Assembly: GCF_018130615.1 (NCBI RefSeq)
Contig: NZ_JAFCKB010000008.1
Coordinates: 1 to 64,000, forward strand
Direction: 5' to 3'
DNA length: 64,000 nt
From: Bradyrhizobium manausense
GTDB lineage: Bacteria > Pseudomonadota > Alphaproteobacteria > Rhizobiales > Xanthobacteraceae
Below, piece after piece: positions 54,536-63,366 of the stretch. The translations under genes were made by a program, and so were the position numbers. The notes below the pieces were generated by a model. That model was given only the letters and a program-made list of their open reading frames with translations. It was not told where the DNA came from and made no database searches. How positions within the stretch are numbered: the stretch's first letter is position 1; every line of letters begins with the position of its first letter.

Positions 54536-57500
54536 CTATTCCGCCGCCACCATCTGCTGCGTCCGCCACTGCCCGAGCAAAGCGCGCAGCGAAGCCGGCT
54601 TCACCGGCTTGTTCAGTACGGCGATTTTCTCATCGCGGGCCGCCATCTGCACGGCGGGGCTGCGATCCGCGGTAATCAGGATCGCGGGAATAGTGTCGCC
54701 GAAGCGGCGGCGGATGTCGCGGATGGCGGCGATGCCGTTGCCGCGGTCGAGGTGATAGTCGACGAGCAGTCCGGTGACGCGCCGGCCGGCGGCCTCGATC
54801 GCGGTGATCGCGCCTTCGGGATCGGCGACCGCGATCACCTCGGCGTCCCAGGTCTTCAGCAGCGTCCGCATGCCGTCGAGGATCGCGGCGTCGTTCTCGA
54901 TGCAGACGATCAGTGCCCCGGAGATCGAGGTGCGCGCCAGCGGTGTTGCGCTGGTCACCGCCGCGGTCAGCGTCACGGCCTTCGCGGTAGGCACCGTCAC
55001 GGAGAACAGCGAGCCGCCGCCGGCATTGGCGTCGATGGTGATGGTGTGGCCCAGCACGCGCGCGAGCCGCTCGACGATCGAGAGTCCCAGACCTAGCCCG
55101 CGCGCGATCCGCGCGCCCTGCTCGAGGCGGTGGAATTCCTTGAAGATCTCGCCGCGTTTGACCGCGGGAATGCCGACGCCGGTGTCGTAGACGCAGATCT
55201 TGAGCGAGGCGCCGTGGCGGCGGCAACCGACCAGCACGCGTCCCCGCGGCGTATATTTGATCGCGTTCGAGATCAGGTTCTGCAACAACCGCCGCAACAA
55301 CAAGCGGTCCGACTCGATCGGCAGCGAGCAGGGCACGAAGCTGAGCTCGAGCCCCTTGGCGCGCGCGATCGGAGCGAACTCGATCTCCAGCGAGCGCATC
55401 AGATCGGCCATCTTGAAGCTCGAGATCGAAGTTGTCATCGCGCCGGCATCGAGCCTGGAGATGTCGAGCAGCGCGCCCAGGATTTCCTCGATGGCCTGCA
55501 GCGATTCGTCGATGTTCTCGACCAGCCGCGTCTCCTCGCCATTGTGCTGGCGCTCGACAAGGCTCGTGACATAGAGCCGCGCCGCGTTCAGCGGCTGGAG
55601 AATGTCGTGGCTGGCCGCCGCGAGGAAGCGCGTCTTTGAGATGCTGGCGTCCTCCGCGGTGCTCTTGGCCAGAGCCAGCTCGGAGTTCAGCCGCGTCAAC
55701 TCCTCGGTACGGTCGCGCACGCGCTTTTCCAGCGTGGCGTTGGCGCGCTCCAGCGCCTCCGCCGCCTCGAAGGTCGGCGTGACGTCGGTGAAGGTGATGA
55801 CGAAGCCGCCGCCGGGCATGCGGTTGGTGAGCACCTCGATCACCATGTGCCGTTCCGGCAGGCGCTCGAGGTAGGGCTCGCTGTCGGTGGTGTAGGCTAT
55901 AAGCCGCTGTTCGATCATTGCCTCGCGATCACCCTCACCGGCCGGATCGCTCACGCCCATGAATTCGAGGATTTCGCGCAAGGGTGTGCCGAACTGGATG
56001 AAATGCGGGGGAACGTTGAGGAGGTCGCCGAACTGCCGGTTGGAGCAGATCAGCTGGAGGTCGCCGTCGAACACCGCGATGCCCTGGCGCACATGGTTCA
56101 GCGCGGTCTGGAGAATCTCGCGGTTGAAGTGCAATGCCGCATGGGAATCGTCGAGCAGCTTCAGTGCGGCCTTCGCGGACACGGTTCGCTTGCGGAGTAG
56201 CAGCGACATCACGAGGCGCGAGGATGCGGCCCCGATCGACGAGGCGATCAGGTGCTCGGCGTGCTGCAGCAGCTCGAAATCGGCGGGCGCTCCAGATTCC
56301 AGCCGTATATTGCGCCGTGCCGAGAACGCCTCGAACGACTGCCGGGCGCGATCGGGCCCGAGATATTGCGCGACCGTGGTCTGGATGTCCTGCACCGTGA
56401 TAGTGGTGCGCCAGCGGCGGAAGTTCGGGGCGATTGGGGCGAGGGTGTTGGGCACGAACAGATCGGCCTGCACCAGCTCGATGGACGAGGGCTGCCGCGC
56501 CAGCGACAGCAGCACGTAGGTGAGAATGTTGAGCGAGAGCGACCAGACCACGCCATGCATCAGCGGCGGCAGGTCGGCGCCGAACAGCGCCTGCGGCCGC
56601 AGCGCCTCGATCCCGAACGGGCCGTGCTGCAGCAGCAGGATGCCTGATGTCGAGGAATCCATGAAGCTTGGGATGAACAGGGTGTAGAGCCACACCGCGA
56701 AGCCGACCAGCATGCCGCCGATGGCGCCGCGCGCGGTCGCGCGCCGCCACAACAGGCCGCCGAAGAAGCTGGGCGCGAGCTGTGCGATGGCGGCAAAGGA
56801 CAAGAGGCCGATCGCCGCAAGCTGAGTGTTGCCGAGTGCGCGATAATAGAAATAGGCCATCACCATGATGGCGAAGATGGCAAGCCGCCGCGAGCGCAGC
56901 AGGAAGTCGCCGAAATCACTTCCCCCCGCGCGCCCCTCGGGCCGTCGTTGCAGCACCAGCGGCACCACGAGGTCGTTCGAGACCATGATGGAGAGCGCGA
57001 CGCATTCGACGATCACCATGGCCGTGGCCGCCGACAGGCCGCCGACGAAGACGGCGACGCTGAGCAGTCCCGCGCCGCCCTCCATCGGCAGGGCCAGCAC
57101 ATACATGTCGGGATCGACCGCGCCGAACGGAAAGGTGACGAGGCCAGCGAGCGCGATCGGGATCACGAACACATTGATGGCGACGAGATAGAGCGGGAAC
57201 AGCCAGCGCGCGCGGCTGACCTCGGCGTCAGAGGAATTCTCCACCACGCTGACGTGGAATTGCCGCGGCAGCAGCATGATCGCGCACAGCGACAGCAGCG
57301 TCATGGTCAGGAAGTTGCCGATCGACGGCGAATAGTCGATGGCGCGCACCGCTTCCGGCGTCTTCATCGCGCGCTCGATCAATTCGTGTGGCGAGAACAT
57401 CCAGAAGGTGACGAAGATGCCGGCGGTGAGGAAAGCAGTCAGCTTGATGATGGACTCGGTCGCGACCGCGAGCATCAGGCCGTGCTGATGCTCGGTGGCG

Positions 57501-58045
57501 TCGGTCTGCCGCGTGCCGAACAGCACCGCGAAGGCTGCCATCGCCAACGTCACCATCAGCGCAATGTCGCCGAGGATCGGAATGTGGGAGAACGCCTGGT
57601 CCTCGCTCAGGATGACTTCGAGGGAGGAGGCCACCGCCTTGAGCTGGAGTGCGATGTAGGGCACCGAGCCGATGATCGCGATCAGCGCCACGGTTGCGGC
57701 CACCGCCTGGCTCTTGCCGTAGCGCGCACCGATGAAGTCGGCGATCGATGTGATGTTGTGCGCTTTCGCAAGCTGGATCACGCGGCGCAGCACGCCGGCG
57801 CCGAGGCCGATCATCAGGATCGGGCCGACATAGATCGCAAGGAAGTCGGTCGCGGTGCGGGTGGCAAAGCCGACTGAGCCGAAGAAGGTCCAGGAGGTGC
57901 AGTAGATCGCCAGCGATAGCGGATAGATCAGCCCGGACGCGCGGCCGGGCTTGGCGGACGAGCGGCGATCGCCATGGCTCGCCACCAGGAACAGGAAGCC
58001 GATATAGCCGAAGGCGGCGGCGATCACGCCCCAGTCGTGCAGCAT
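54536..58045 (-). CDS. Hybrid histidine kinase fused to a sodium/solute symporter-like module (CbrA-like)
   Basis: A 1169-residue inner-membrane sensor. Residues 1 to about 505 form a Na+/solute symporter-like module of about 13 helices ('YPLSLAIYCTSWTFFGSVGF', 'HNITSIADFIGARYGKSQAV', 'SVAVFVGGLSAATAMVIVEC'). A PAS domain (about 635-760) and a coiled coil follow. The kinase core has H813 in 'FLAAASHDILQPLNAARLYV', the N box 'LLQNLISNAIKYTPRG', 'YDTGVGIP' and 'GLGLGLSIVERLARVL'. The C-terminal receiver has D1096 in 'LLVDYHLDRGNG'. CbrA of Pseudomonas has a similar fusion and controls carbon/nitrogen balance. Partner and ligand here are unknown. Confidence 0.92.
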   Translation of the reverse strand: MLHDWGVIAAAFGYIGFLFLVASHGDRRSSAKPGRASGLIYPLSLAIYCTSWTFFGSVGFATRTATDFLAIYVGPILMIGLGAGVLRRVIQLAKAHNITSIADFIGARYGKSQAVAATVALIAIIGSVPYIALQLKAVASSLEVILSEDQAFSHIPILGDIALMVTLAMAAFAVLFGTRQTDATEHQHGLMLAVATESIIKLTAFLTAGIFVTFWMFSPHELIERAMKTPEAVRAIDYSPSIGNFLTMTLLSLCAIMLLPRQFHVSVVENSSDAEVSRARWLFPLYLVAINVFVIPIALAGLVTFPFGAVDPDMYVLALPMEGGAGLLSVAVFVGGLSAATAMVIVECVALSIMVSNDLVVPLVLQRRPEGRAGGSDFGDFLLRSRRLAIFAIMVMAYFYYRALGNTQLAAIGLLSFAAIAQLAPSFFGGLLWRRATARGAIGGMLVGFAVWLYTLFIPSFMDSSTSGILLLQHGPFGIEALRPQALFGADLPPLMHGVVWSLSLNILTYVLLSLARQPSSIELVQADLFVPNTLAPIAPNFRRWRTTITVQDIQTTVAQYLGPDRARQSFEAFSARRNIRLESGAPADFELLQHAEHLIASSIGAASSRLVMSLLLRKRTVSAKAALKLLDDSHAALHFNREILQTALNHVRQGIAVFDGDLQLICSNRQFGDLLNVPPHFIQFGTPLREILEFMGVSDPAGEGDREAMIEQRLIAYTTDSEPYLERLPERHMVIEVLTNRMPGGGFVITFTDVTPTFEAAEALERANATLEKRVRDRTEELTRLNSELALAKSTAEDASISKTRFLAAASHDILQPLNAARLYVTSLVERQHNGEETRLVENIDESLQAIEEILGALLDISRLDAGAMTTSISSFKMADLMRSLEIEFAPIARAKGLELSFVPCSLPIESDRLLLRRLLQNLISNAIKYTPRGRVLVGCRRHGASLKICVYDTGVGIPAVKRGEIFKEFHRLEQGARIARGLGLGLSIVERLARVLGHTITIDANAGGGSLFSVTVPTAKAVTLTAAVTSATPLARTSISGALIVCIENDAAILDGMRTLLKTWDAEVIAVADPEGAITAIEAAGRRVTGLLVDYHLDRGNGIAAIRDIRRRFGDTIPAILITADRSPAVQMAARDEKIAVLNKPVKPASLRALLGQWRTQQMVAAE

Positions 58046-58186
58046 GGCGAGCGTGGCTCTCCCTGGGCGCGGTAGCGCCCGATCTCATTTTCGCTTGCAA
58101 ATCTAGCGCGTTGGGAGGGGCGAGGCGACAGCGAAATGGCTGGCTGGGGTGGGAACTGGGGTTGTCGTTAAGGTGTCGACCCCAGC

Positions 58187-58309
58187 GTCGTCCTGGCGAA
58201 AGCCAGGACCTATGACCACAAGGCGTGGTTTATGAGCGCACCGGCAGCTCCGGCGGCCTTTAACAATTGATAGTCGGGGTAATGGGTCCTGGCTTTCGCC
58301 AGGACGACC
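58187..58309. repeat. Paired palindromic repeat, 'gtcgtcctggcgaaagccag'
   Basis: The left arm gtcgtcctggcgaaagccag (from 58187) is the inverse of the right arm 'ctggctttcgccaggacgac' (to 58309). About 80 bp lie between. Each arm also folds on itself. It sits immediately downstream of hemA, overlapping nothing coding, and before the hybrid kinase promoter. Confidence 0.8.
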
Positions 58310-58310
58310 A

Positions 58311-59540
58311 TCATTCCGCCGCGAGCGACTTCTCGCGCAGCGGCAGACCCAGACGGTCCCACACCTGCAGCAGCGCTTCGGCGAGCTGATCGATCAGGCC
58401 GTCGTCGTGATAGGGCGAGGGCGTGATGCGCAGGCGTTCGCTGCCCTTGGCGACGGTCGGATAGTTGATCGGCTGGATGTAGATGCCGTGCTCCTCGAGC
58501 AGCAGGTCGGAGGCCTGTTTGCACTTCTCGGGATCACCGACGAACAGCGGCACGATGTGGGTGTCGCTCGACATCACAGGCAGGCCGGCGGCGTTGAGGA
58601 TGGCCTTGACGCGTGCGGCGCGATCCTGATGGCGCTCGCGCTCCCAGCTCGAGGTCTTCAGATGCTTGATCGCAGCGGTTGCGGCCGAGCAGATCGCCGG
58701 CGGCAGCGCGGTGGTGAAGATGAAGCCCGGCGCGTAGGAGCGCACCGCGTCGATGATCTGGCCATTGGCCGCGATGTAGCCGCCGAGGCAGCCGTAGGCC
58801 TTTGCCAGCGTGCCTTCGAGAATGTCGATGCGGTGCATGACGCCGTCACGCTCGGCAATGCCGCCGCCGCGCGGGCCATACATGCCGACGGCATGGACCT
58901 CGTCGACATAGGTCATCGCGTTATATTTTTCGGCGAGATCGCAGATCTTTGCGAGCGGAGCGACGTCGCCGTCCATCGAATAGAGGCTTTCGCAGGCGAT
59001 CAGTTTCGGCCGGTTCGGGCCCGCGGCCTTCAACTGCGCTTCGAGATCGGCGAGATCGTTGTGGCGGAACACTTGCCGCTCGCAGCCTGACTGGCGGATG
59101 CCCTCGATCATCGAATTGTGGTTGAGCTCGTCCGACAGGATCAGGCAGTTCGGAATGAGCTTTGCGATGGTTGCGATGCCGGTCTGGTTCGAGACATAAC
59201 CCGAGGTGAACAGCAGCGCGGCTTCCTTGCCGTGGAGGTCGGCGAGCTCGGCCTCGAGCTGCACCAGCGGATGATGCGTGCCCGCGATGTTGCGGGTGCC
59301 GCCCGCGCCGGTGCCGACGCGTGTTGCGGTCTCGACCATGGCGCCGACCACCTTCGGGTGCTGTCCCATGCCGAGGTAGTCGTTGGAGCACCAGATCACG
59401 ACGTCGCGCTTGCCCTTGGGCGAGTGCCAGATCGCGTGCGGGAACCGGCCGGCGGTGCGCTCGAGGTCGGCGAACACGCGATAGCGCCGTTCGGAATGGA
59501 GACGATCGAGGGCGGAATTGAAGAACTGGGCGTAATCCAT
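58311..59540 (-). CDS. hemA: 5-aminolevulinate synthase
   Basis: A 409-residue PLP enzyme joining glycine and succinyl-CoA to form 5-aminolevulinate, the first step of heme synthesis by the C4 route. The PLP lysine is K248 in '[14 protein letters not shown]', with H217 in '[12 protein letters not shown]' and '[13 protein letters not shown]' near residue 50. The start is ATG 59540; a TTG two codons earlier is not needed. A perfect FixK/FNR box lies about 135 bp upstream (59676-59689), so low-oxygen control is likely. It fits with the oxidase and ATP synthase genes in the window. Confidence 0.96.
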   Translation of the reverse strand: MDYAQFFNSALDRLHSERRYRVFADLERTAGRFPHAIWHSPKGKRDVVIWCSNDYLGMGQHPKVVGAMVETATRVGTGAGGTRNIAGTHHPLVQLEAELADLHGKEAALLFTSGYVSNQTGIATIAKLIPNCLILSDELNHNSMIEGIRQSGCERQVFRHNDLADLEAQLKAAGPNRPKLIACESLYSMDGDVAPLAKICDLAEKYNAMTYVDEVHAVGMYGPRGGGIAERDGVMHRIDILEGTLAKAYGCLGGYIAANGQIIDAVRSYAPGFIFTTALPPAICSAATAAIKHLKTSSWERERHQDRAARVKAILNAAGLPVMSSDTHIVPLFVGDPEKCKQASDLLLEEHGIYIQPINYPTVAKGSERLRITPSPYHDDGLIDQLAEALLQVWDRLGLPLREKSLAAE

Positions 59541-59675
59541 CGGCAAAACCTAAGACGGAACTGGCCAAAAGGGCCGCATCTTCTTAGAGCTTTTCCAGCT
59601 CTAATGTCTATGCGCTATCCCACATTTGGCGGTGAGGGGCATTTGGGCAAAATGCCCTATCCGGCACGCCGCAAC

Positions 59676-59689
59676 TTGATCCCGATCAA
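59676..59689. promoter_or_regulatory. FixK/FNR-type binding box upstream of hemA
   Basis: TTGAT-CCCG-ATCAA is a perfect inverted repeat and an exact match to the FNR/FixK consensus TTGAT-N4-ATCAA. It is centred about 142 bp before the hemA start codon. If it acts as a class II activator site, transcription would begin near 59641. The only other flanking gene ends here, so hemA is the sole plausible target. Confidence 0.75.
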
Positions 59690-59705
59690 GTTCGCGCGAC
59701 TTATA

Positions 59706-59722
59706 ATGCTGCTTTGCAGCAT
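59706..59722. terminator. Hairpin ATGCTGC-TTT-GCAGCAT downstream of the MBL gene
   Basis: A perfect seven-bp stem with a three-base loop lies 48 bases past the stop at 59770 on the minus strand, before the FixK box. On the minus strand it is followed by TATAAG, not a T-run. It may end the MBL transcript or be a protein site; uncertain. Confidence 0.35.
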
Positions 59723-59769
59723 CCGTCTGTTCACCGCGCCCGCAAGCCGGACGAGGCGAAGACAACGCC

Positions 59770-60831
59770 TCACGTCGTCCTGAACTGCAGCACGCCGTCC
59801 TTGGTCTCGGCGGTCAGTCGGCCCTCGACGATCATGTAGTTGACGTGGGCGACGAGCTCGCCGGCGGCGAAGCCCATCTGGTGCTCGTCCAGCACGTGCT
59901 TGTTGAAGACGACAGGCACCAGCGCGCGCGAGGTCTGCGGCACTTCGCGGCAGGCTTCCGCGATCAGGCGGCAGCGCTCCTCGTGATGGTCGGCGAGCTG
60001 CTTGATGCGGGTCTTGAGCCCATAGAACGGCACGCCGTGACCGGGCAGCACCAAGAGATCATAGGGCAGGGTGGTGGTGAGGCTTGCAAGTGAAGCCAGA
60101 TATTCGCCGAGCGAGTTCTGGTCGGGCTCGACCGCCCAAACACTGACATTCGGCGAGATCTTGCTCAGCACCTGGTCGGCGGAGAGGAAGAGCTTGTCGT
60201 CGGCGCAATACAGCATCACCTGGTCGAGCGCGTGGCCGCCGCCGGTGATCACCTTGAAGCGCCGCGTGCCGATCACGATCTCGTCGCCGTGGGAGATGCG
60301 GCGATATGACGGCGGCAAGACCGAAACGCGCGTGAGATATTCCTGACCGCGACCGAGCAGCTTTTCGGTGAGCGACTCGTCCATGCCGTGGCGGCGGAAG
60401 AACAGGCGCTGCGCCTCGCGCCGTTCTTCGGTGCCGCGGTTCTGGTGATAGACCGATTGTAGATATTCGACCTGCGACATCACCAGCGGGCAGTTGAACC
60501 GTTCCACGATCCAGCCCGCGAGGCCGACATGGTCGGGATGCGAGTGCGTGACGATCAGGCGCGTGATGTTGACGCCTTTCAGCGGGCCTTCGAACAGCTT
60601 CGTCCAGGCCTCGATCGTCTCCTCGTTGCCGAAGCCGGCATCGACCATCGCATAACCGTCGCCATCGGCGAGCAGGTAGATGTTCACATGGTTGAGGCGG
60701 AACGGCAGCTTCAGCCGCGCCCACAACACGCCGGGCCTGACCTCGACGACCTCTTCAGGGCCGGGATGCTGGTCCCAGGGATAGCGCAGGGCCTCGGCCG
60801 AGGACTGCACGGTGTCGGTTTTTGCGTTCAT
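59770..60831 (-). CDS. MBL-fold metallo-hydrolase
   Basis: A 353-residue protein. The metal site is T-H-S-H-P-D-H-V near residue 96, with later ligands in 'ITGGGHALDQVMLYC' and 'LFLSADQVL', and 'LVLPGHGVPFYGL'. The C-terminal 70 residues form a helical extension with 'KQLADHHEERCRLIAEACRE'. This layout matches a broad family related to glyoxalase II and lactamase-like thioesterases. The substrate is unknown. It precedes hemA on the same strand, but 229 bp with a hairpin and FixK box separate them, so they are probably separate units. Confidence 0.85.
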   Translation of the reverse strand: MNAKTDTVQSSAEALRYPWDQHPGPEEVVEVRPGVLWARLKLPFRLNHVNIYLLADGDGYAMVDAGFGNEETIEAWTKLFEGPLKGVNITRLIVTHSHPDHVGLAGWIVERFNCPLVMSQVEYLQSVYHQNRGTEERREAQRLFFRRHGMDESLTEKLLGRGQEYLTRVSVLPPSYRRISHGDEIVIGTRRFKVITGGGHALDQVMLYCADDKLFLSADQVLSKISPNVSVWAVEPDQNSLGEYLASLASLTTTLPYDLLVLPGHGVPFYGLKTRIKQLADHHEERCRLIAEACREVPQTSRALVPVVFNKHVLDEHQMGFAAGELVAHVNYMIVEGRLTAETKDGVLQFRTT

Positions 60832-60951
60832 GTTACCGGCTTAAACCCAGCGCGGGCAGGGCGCCAGCCGAAAAAGGACGCGAGGCGGTCGTCGCATGGC
60901 CATCATACCGCGGCTTTTTCCGTGCGCCGGTTGAAGCCTGCCAAAAACGCC

Positions 60952-61042
60952 GTCATTCCGGGGCGCGCCTAGCGCGAACCCGGAATCCGGAGGTGACTGC
61001 GCGAGATTCCGGTTTCGCCTCTTCGAGGCGCCCCGGAATGAC
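60952..61042. repeat. Palindromic repeat, 'gtcattccggggcgcgccta...ccccggaatgac'
   Basis: Outer arms gtcattccgggg / ccccggaatgac form a perfect inverted repeat, with inner arms 'aacccggaatc' and 'gattccggttt'. This is another Bradyrhizobium-type element. It lies directly against the stop codon of the chemoreceptor gene. Confidence 0.75.
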
Positions 61043-61044
61043 AA

Positions 61045-63198
61045 TCAGGCCGCCCGCATGTTGTTGAGGAACGCGTCGATCTCTCCGCGCAGCATGTCGG
61101 CCTCACGGCGGAGCGCATCCGATGCACTCAGCACCTCGGTCGCCGCGGCGCCGGCCTCGGCCGAAGCCGTCGAGACGCCGACGATGTTGCTGGAGACCTC
61201 GCTGGTGCCGCCGGCCGCATGCTGGATGTTGCGGGCGATCTCGCGCGTCGCCGCGCCCTGTTCCTCGACCGCGGCCGCAATGGTCGTGGTGACGTCGTTG
61301 ATCTCGCCGATGATCCGGCCGATGCCCTGGATGGCGCCGACGGCAGACGTCGTGACCTGCTGCATGCTGGCGATCTGGGTTCGGATCTCTTCCGTCGCCT
61401 TCGCGGTCTGGCTCGCGAGGCTCTTCACCTCGGATGCGACCACCGCAAAGCCGCGGCCGGCCTCGCCTGCGCGCGCCGCCTCGATGGTGGCGTTGAGCGC
61501 GAGCAGATTGGTCTGCGACGCAATCGTCTGAATCAGGTCGACCACGACGCTGATGCGGCTCGCGCTGTCGGCGAGGCTCTGCACCGTGGTGTCGGTGGCG
61601 CCGGCCTCATCGACCGCCTTCTTGGCGATCGCGGCCGAGGTGACGACCTGCTTGCTGATCTCCTCGATCGAGGACGACAGCTGCTCGGTACCCGATGACA
61701 CGGTCTGCACGTTGACCGAGGTTTCCTCGGCGGCGGAAGCGACCGCGTTCACCAGAGCGTTGGACTGGTCGGCGGTGTTCGACATGCTCTGCGCGGTCGT
61801 CTGCATCGAATTGGCCGATTGCGCGAGATTGTCGAGCGCGGTGCGCACCGTGCCTTCGAACTCCGCGATCTTCGCTTCCATATGCGCGGCCCGCTCGGCC
61901 TTGACGACGCGATCCTTGTCCTGCTCGCCCGCAAGCGCCCGCGCTCCGATCATGCTGTCGCGGAACACCGTCAGCGTTTCCTTCATCGCGCCGATCTCGT
62001 CGTTCTGCCGGGAGCGGACGATCTCGGTGTCGAGATCGCCGGCCGACAGCAGCTGCATGGCGCGCTGAAGCTCGCGGATGCGGCGCAGGATGTTGCGCCC
62101 GACATAGAGCCAGACGAACAGCGCCGAGCCGATCAAGGTGAGCCCGCCCAAAGCCAGCATCGCTGTCGTGGCGAGTGAGATCTCCTGGCGCGCCTGGAAG
62201 GTCGACGCATTGGTCTCCTTCTGTACGCCGTCGACGAGCGCCTGCACGCTGATGCCGAGGCCGACATTGAGCTTGCGGGTTTCGTCCAGGATGGTCTGGC
62301 CGTAGTCGATGGAATCGAGCTCCTTCTGGCGGATCTTGAACACGCCGCTCTTGCCTTCGCCGAAGGCGAGCAGCTTCTCCACGGCGTCGCGTACGGTCTG
62401 CATCGAGGGAATGTTCGGAAGGTCCTCGAGGTTGGACTTGACGCGGTCGCGGGTCGTCTTGAATTCCTTCTCGATCGCCTCGAGCGTATCGCTGCTGTTG
62501 GCCGAGAGTGCCGCCATCATGTCGGCGGCCATCAAATTGCCGTTGGCGGAGACGGTCGAGACCTGTGAGACCGTGCGTGCGGCTTCGGTGGCGTCGTCGG
62601 CCGACACCTCCGCCGCGCCCAGGATCGCGTTGAGGCGGGTTTGCGCATCCAGCATCGCCGGGCCGGCAGCGCCGACGAAGGCGAGCTGGGCCTTGCGCAG
62701 TGCTTCATACTGCTTGTCGTGCAACGCGCCGGTGTCGAGCCGCTCGCGTGCCGCCGAGACGAGGCTCTGTGTGGCTTCGTCGATGCTCTTGGCGGTGTCG
62801 CGGAGCGCGTTCGCGGTCTGCTGGTCGGCGCCGAGCTCAATGATCTCGCCGAGCTTGCCCATCGCGAGCTGCTGGATGTCCTTCACGCTCTTGGTACGCT
62901 CGTTCAGCGCATCGGGGCTGGGCGATGCCAGCAGGCCTGGTCCTTGCGCGGCGAGCGTTGCGCTTTGCGAGGCAAGCTGAAGGCTGGCAGAGAGGCGCGG
63001 GATGTCGCGGCCGCTCAAATCCATCATGGTCGAGCCGAGATGGCTGAAAACGAAGCCGGCGCCGGCTGCGATCACGAGGCCCATGCCTGCGATCACGGCG
63101 AAGGCCGCAATCAGGCTGCCACGCAGGCCCCATTTCGGCATTTTGAAACGCGGCTTGAGACGGCCGAGGACACGGCCAACGCCCAGACGGATCGCCAT
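61045..63198 (-). CDS. Methyl-accepting chemotaxis protein
   Basis: A 717-residue chemoreceptor. Membrane helices lie at about 27-52 and 342-365, flanking a periplasmic domain of about 290 residues that appears all-helical (long Ala/Gln/Leu-rich stretches), possibly of the helical bimodular type. A HAMP domain ('[20 protein letters not shown]') follows, then the signalling hairpin with the conserved tip '[20 protein letters not shown]' near residue 575. It would couple to CheW/CheA. No C-terminal CheR pentapeptide is seen. 'GGGGGAG' precedes the ATG. The ligand is unknown. Confidence 0.94.
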   Translation of the reverse strand: MAIRLGVGRVLGRLKPRFKMPKWGLRGSLIAAFAVIAGMGLVIAAGAGFVFSHLGSTMMDLSGRDIPRLSASLQLASQSATLAAQGPGLLASPSPDALNERTKSVKDIQQLAMGKLGEIIELGADQQTANALRDTAKSIDEATQSLVSAARERLDTGALHDKQYEALRKAQLAFVGAAGPAMLDAQTRLNAILGAAEVSADDATEAARTVSQVSTVSANGNLMAADMMAALSANSSDTLEAIEKEFKTTRDRVKSNLEDLPNIPSMQTVRDAVEKLLAFGEGKSGVFKIRQKELDSIDYGQTILDETRKLNVGLGISVQALVDGVQKETNASTFQARQEISLATTAMLALGGLTLIGSALFVWLYVGRNILRRIRELQRAMQLLSAGDLDTEIVRSRQNDEIGAMKETLTVFRDSMIGARALAGEQDKDRVVKAERAAHMEAKIAEFEGTVRTALDNLAQSANSMQTTAQSMSNTADQSNALVNAVASAAEETSVNVQTVSSGTEQLSSSIEEISKQVVTSAAIAKKAVDEAGATDTTVQSLADSASRISVVVDLIQTIASQTNLLALNATIEAARAGEAGRGFAVVASEVKSLASQTAKATEEIRTQIASMQQVTTSAVGAIQGIGRIIGEINDVTTTIAAAVEEQGAATREIARNIQHAAGGTSEVSSNIVGVSTASAEAGAAATEVLSASDALRREADMLRGEIDAFLNNMRAA

Positions 63199-63301
63199 CG
63201 AAACTCCCCCACACCCGTAATCTTATATTTTCGTCGCGGAGTATCCTTGGCGCGGGTTAAAAAATCGCAAGTTGCACAAACGCTTGGCTAGTTCCGCAGG
63301 G

Positions 63302-63336
63302 CGAAAAAAGAAAGGGCCGGCAGCGATGCCGGCCCT
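63302..63336 (-). terminator. Intrinsic terminator of the outer-membrane protein gene
   Basis: On the minus strand a stem AGGGCCGGC/GCCGGCCCT with a six-base loop is followed by TTTCTTTTTTCG. It ends the gene stopping at 63367 and precedes the chemoreceptor. Confidence 0.85.
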
Positions 63337-63366
63337 CGAAAGCGAAGGGGATCTTCTCAGGCGCGA

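Noticed and set aside
59701-59706. TATAAT-like sequence on the plus strand near 59702
   Set aside because: No plus-strand gene follows, and the spacing from the upstream TTGATC (part of the FixK box) is too long for a promoter.
60841-61044. 67-codon frame in the region between the MBL hydrolase and chemoreceptor
   Set aside because: It is the translation of the palindromic repeat at 60952-61042, not a gene.
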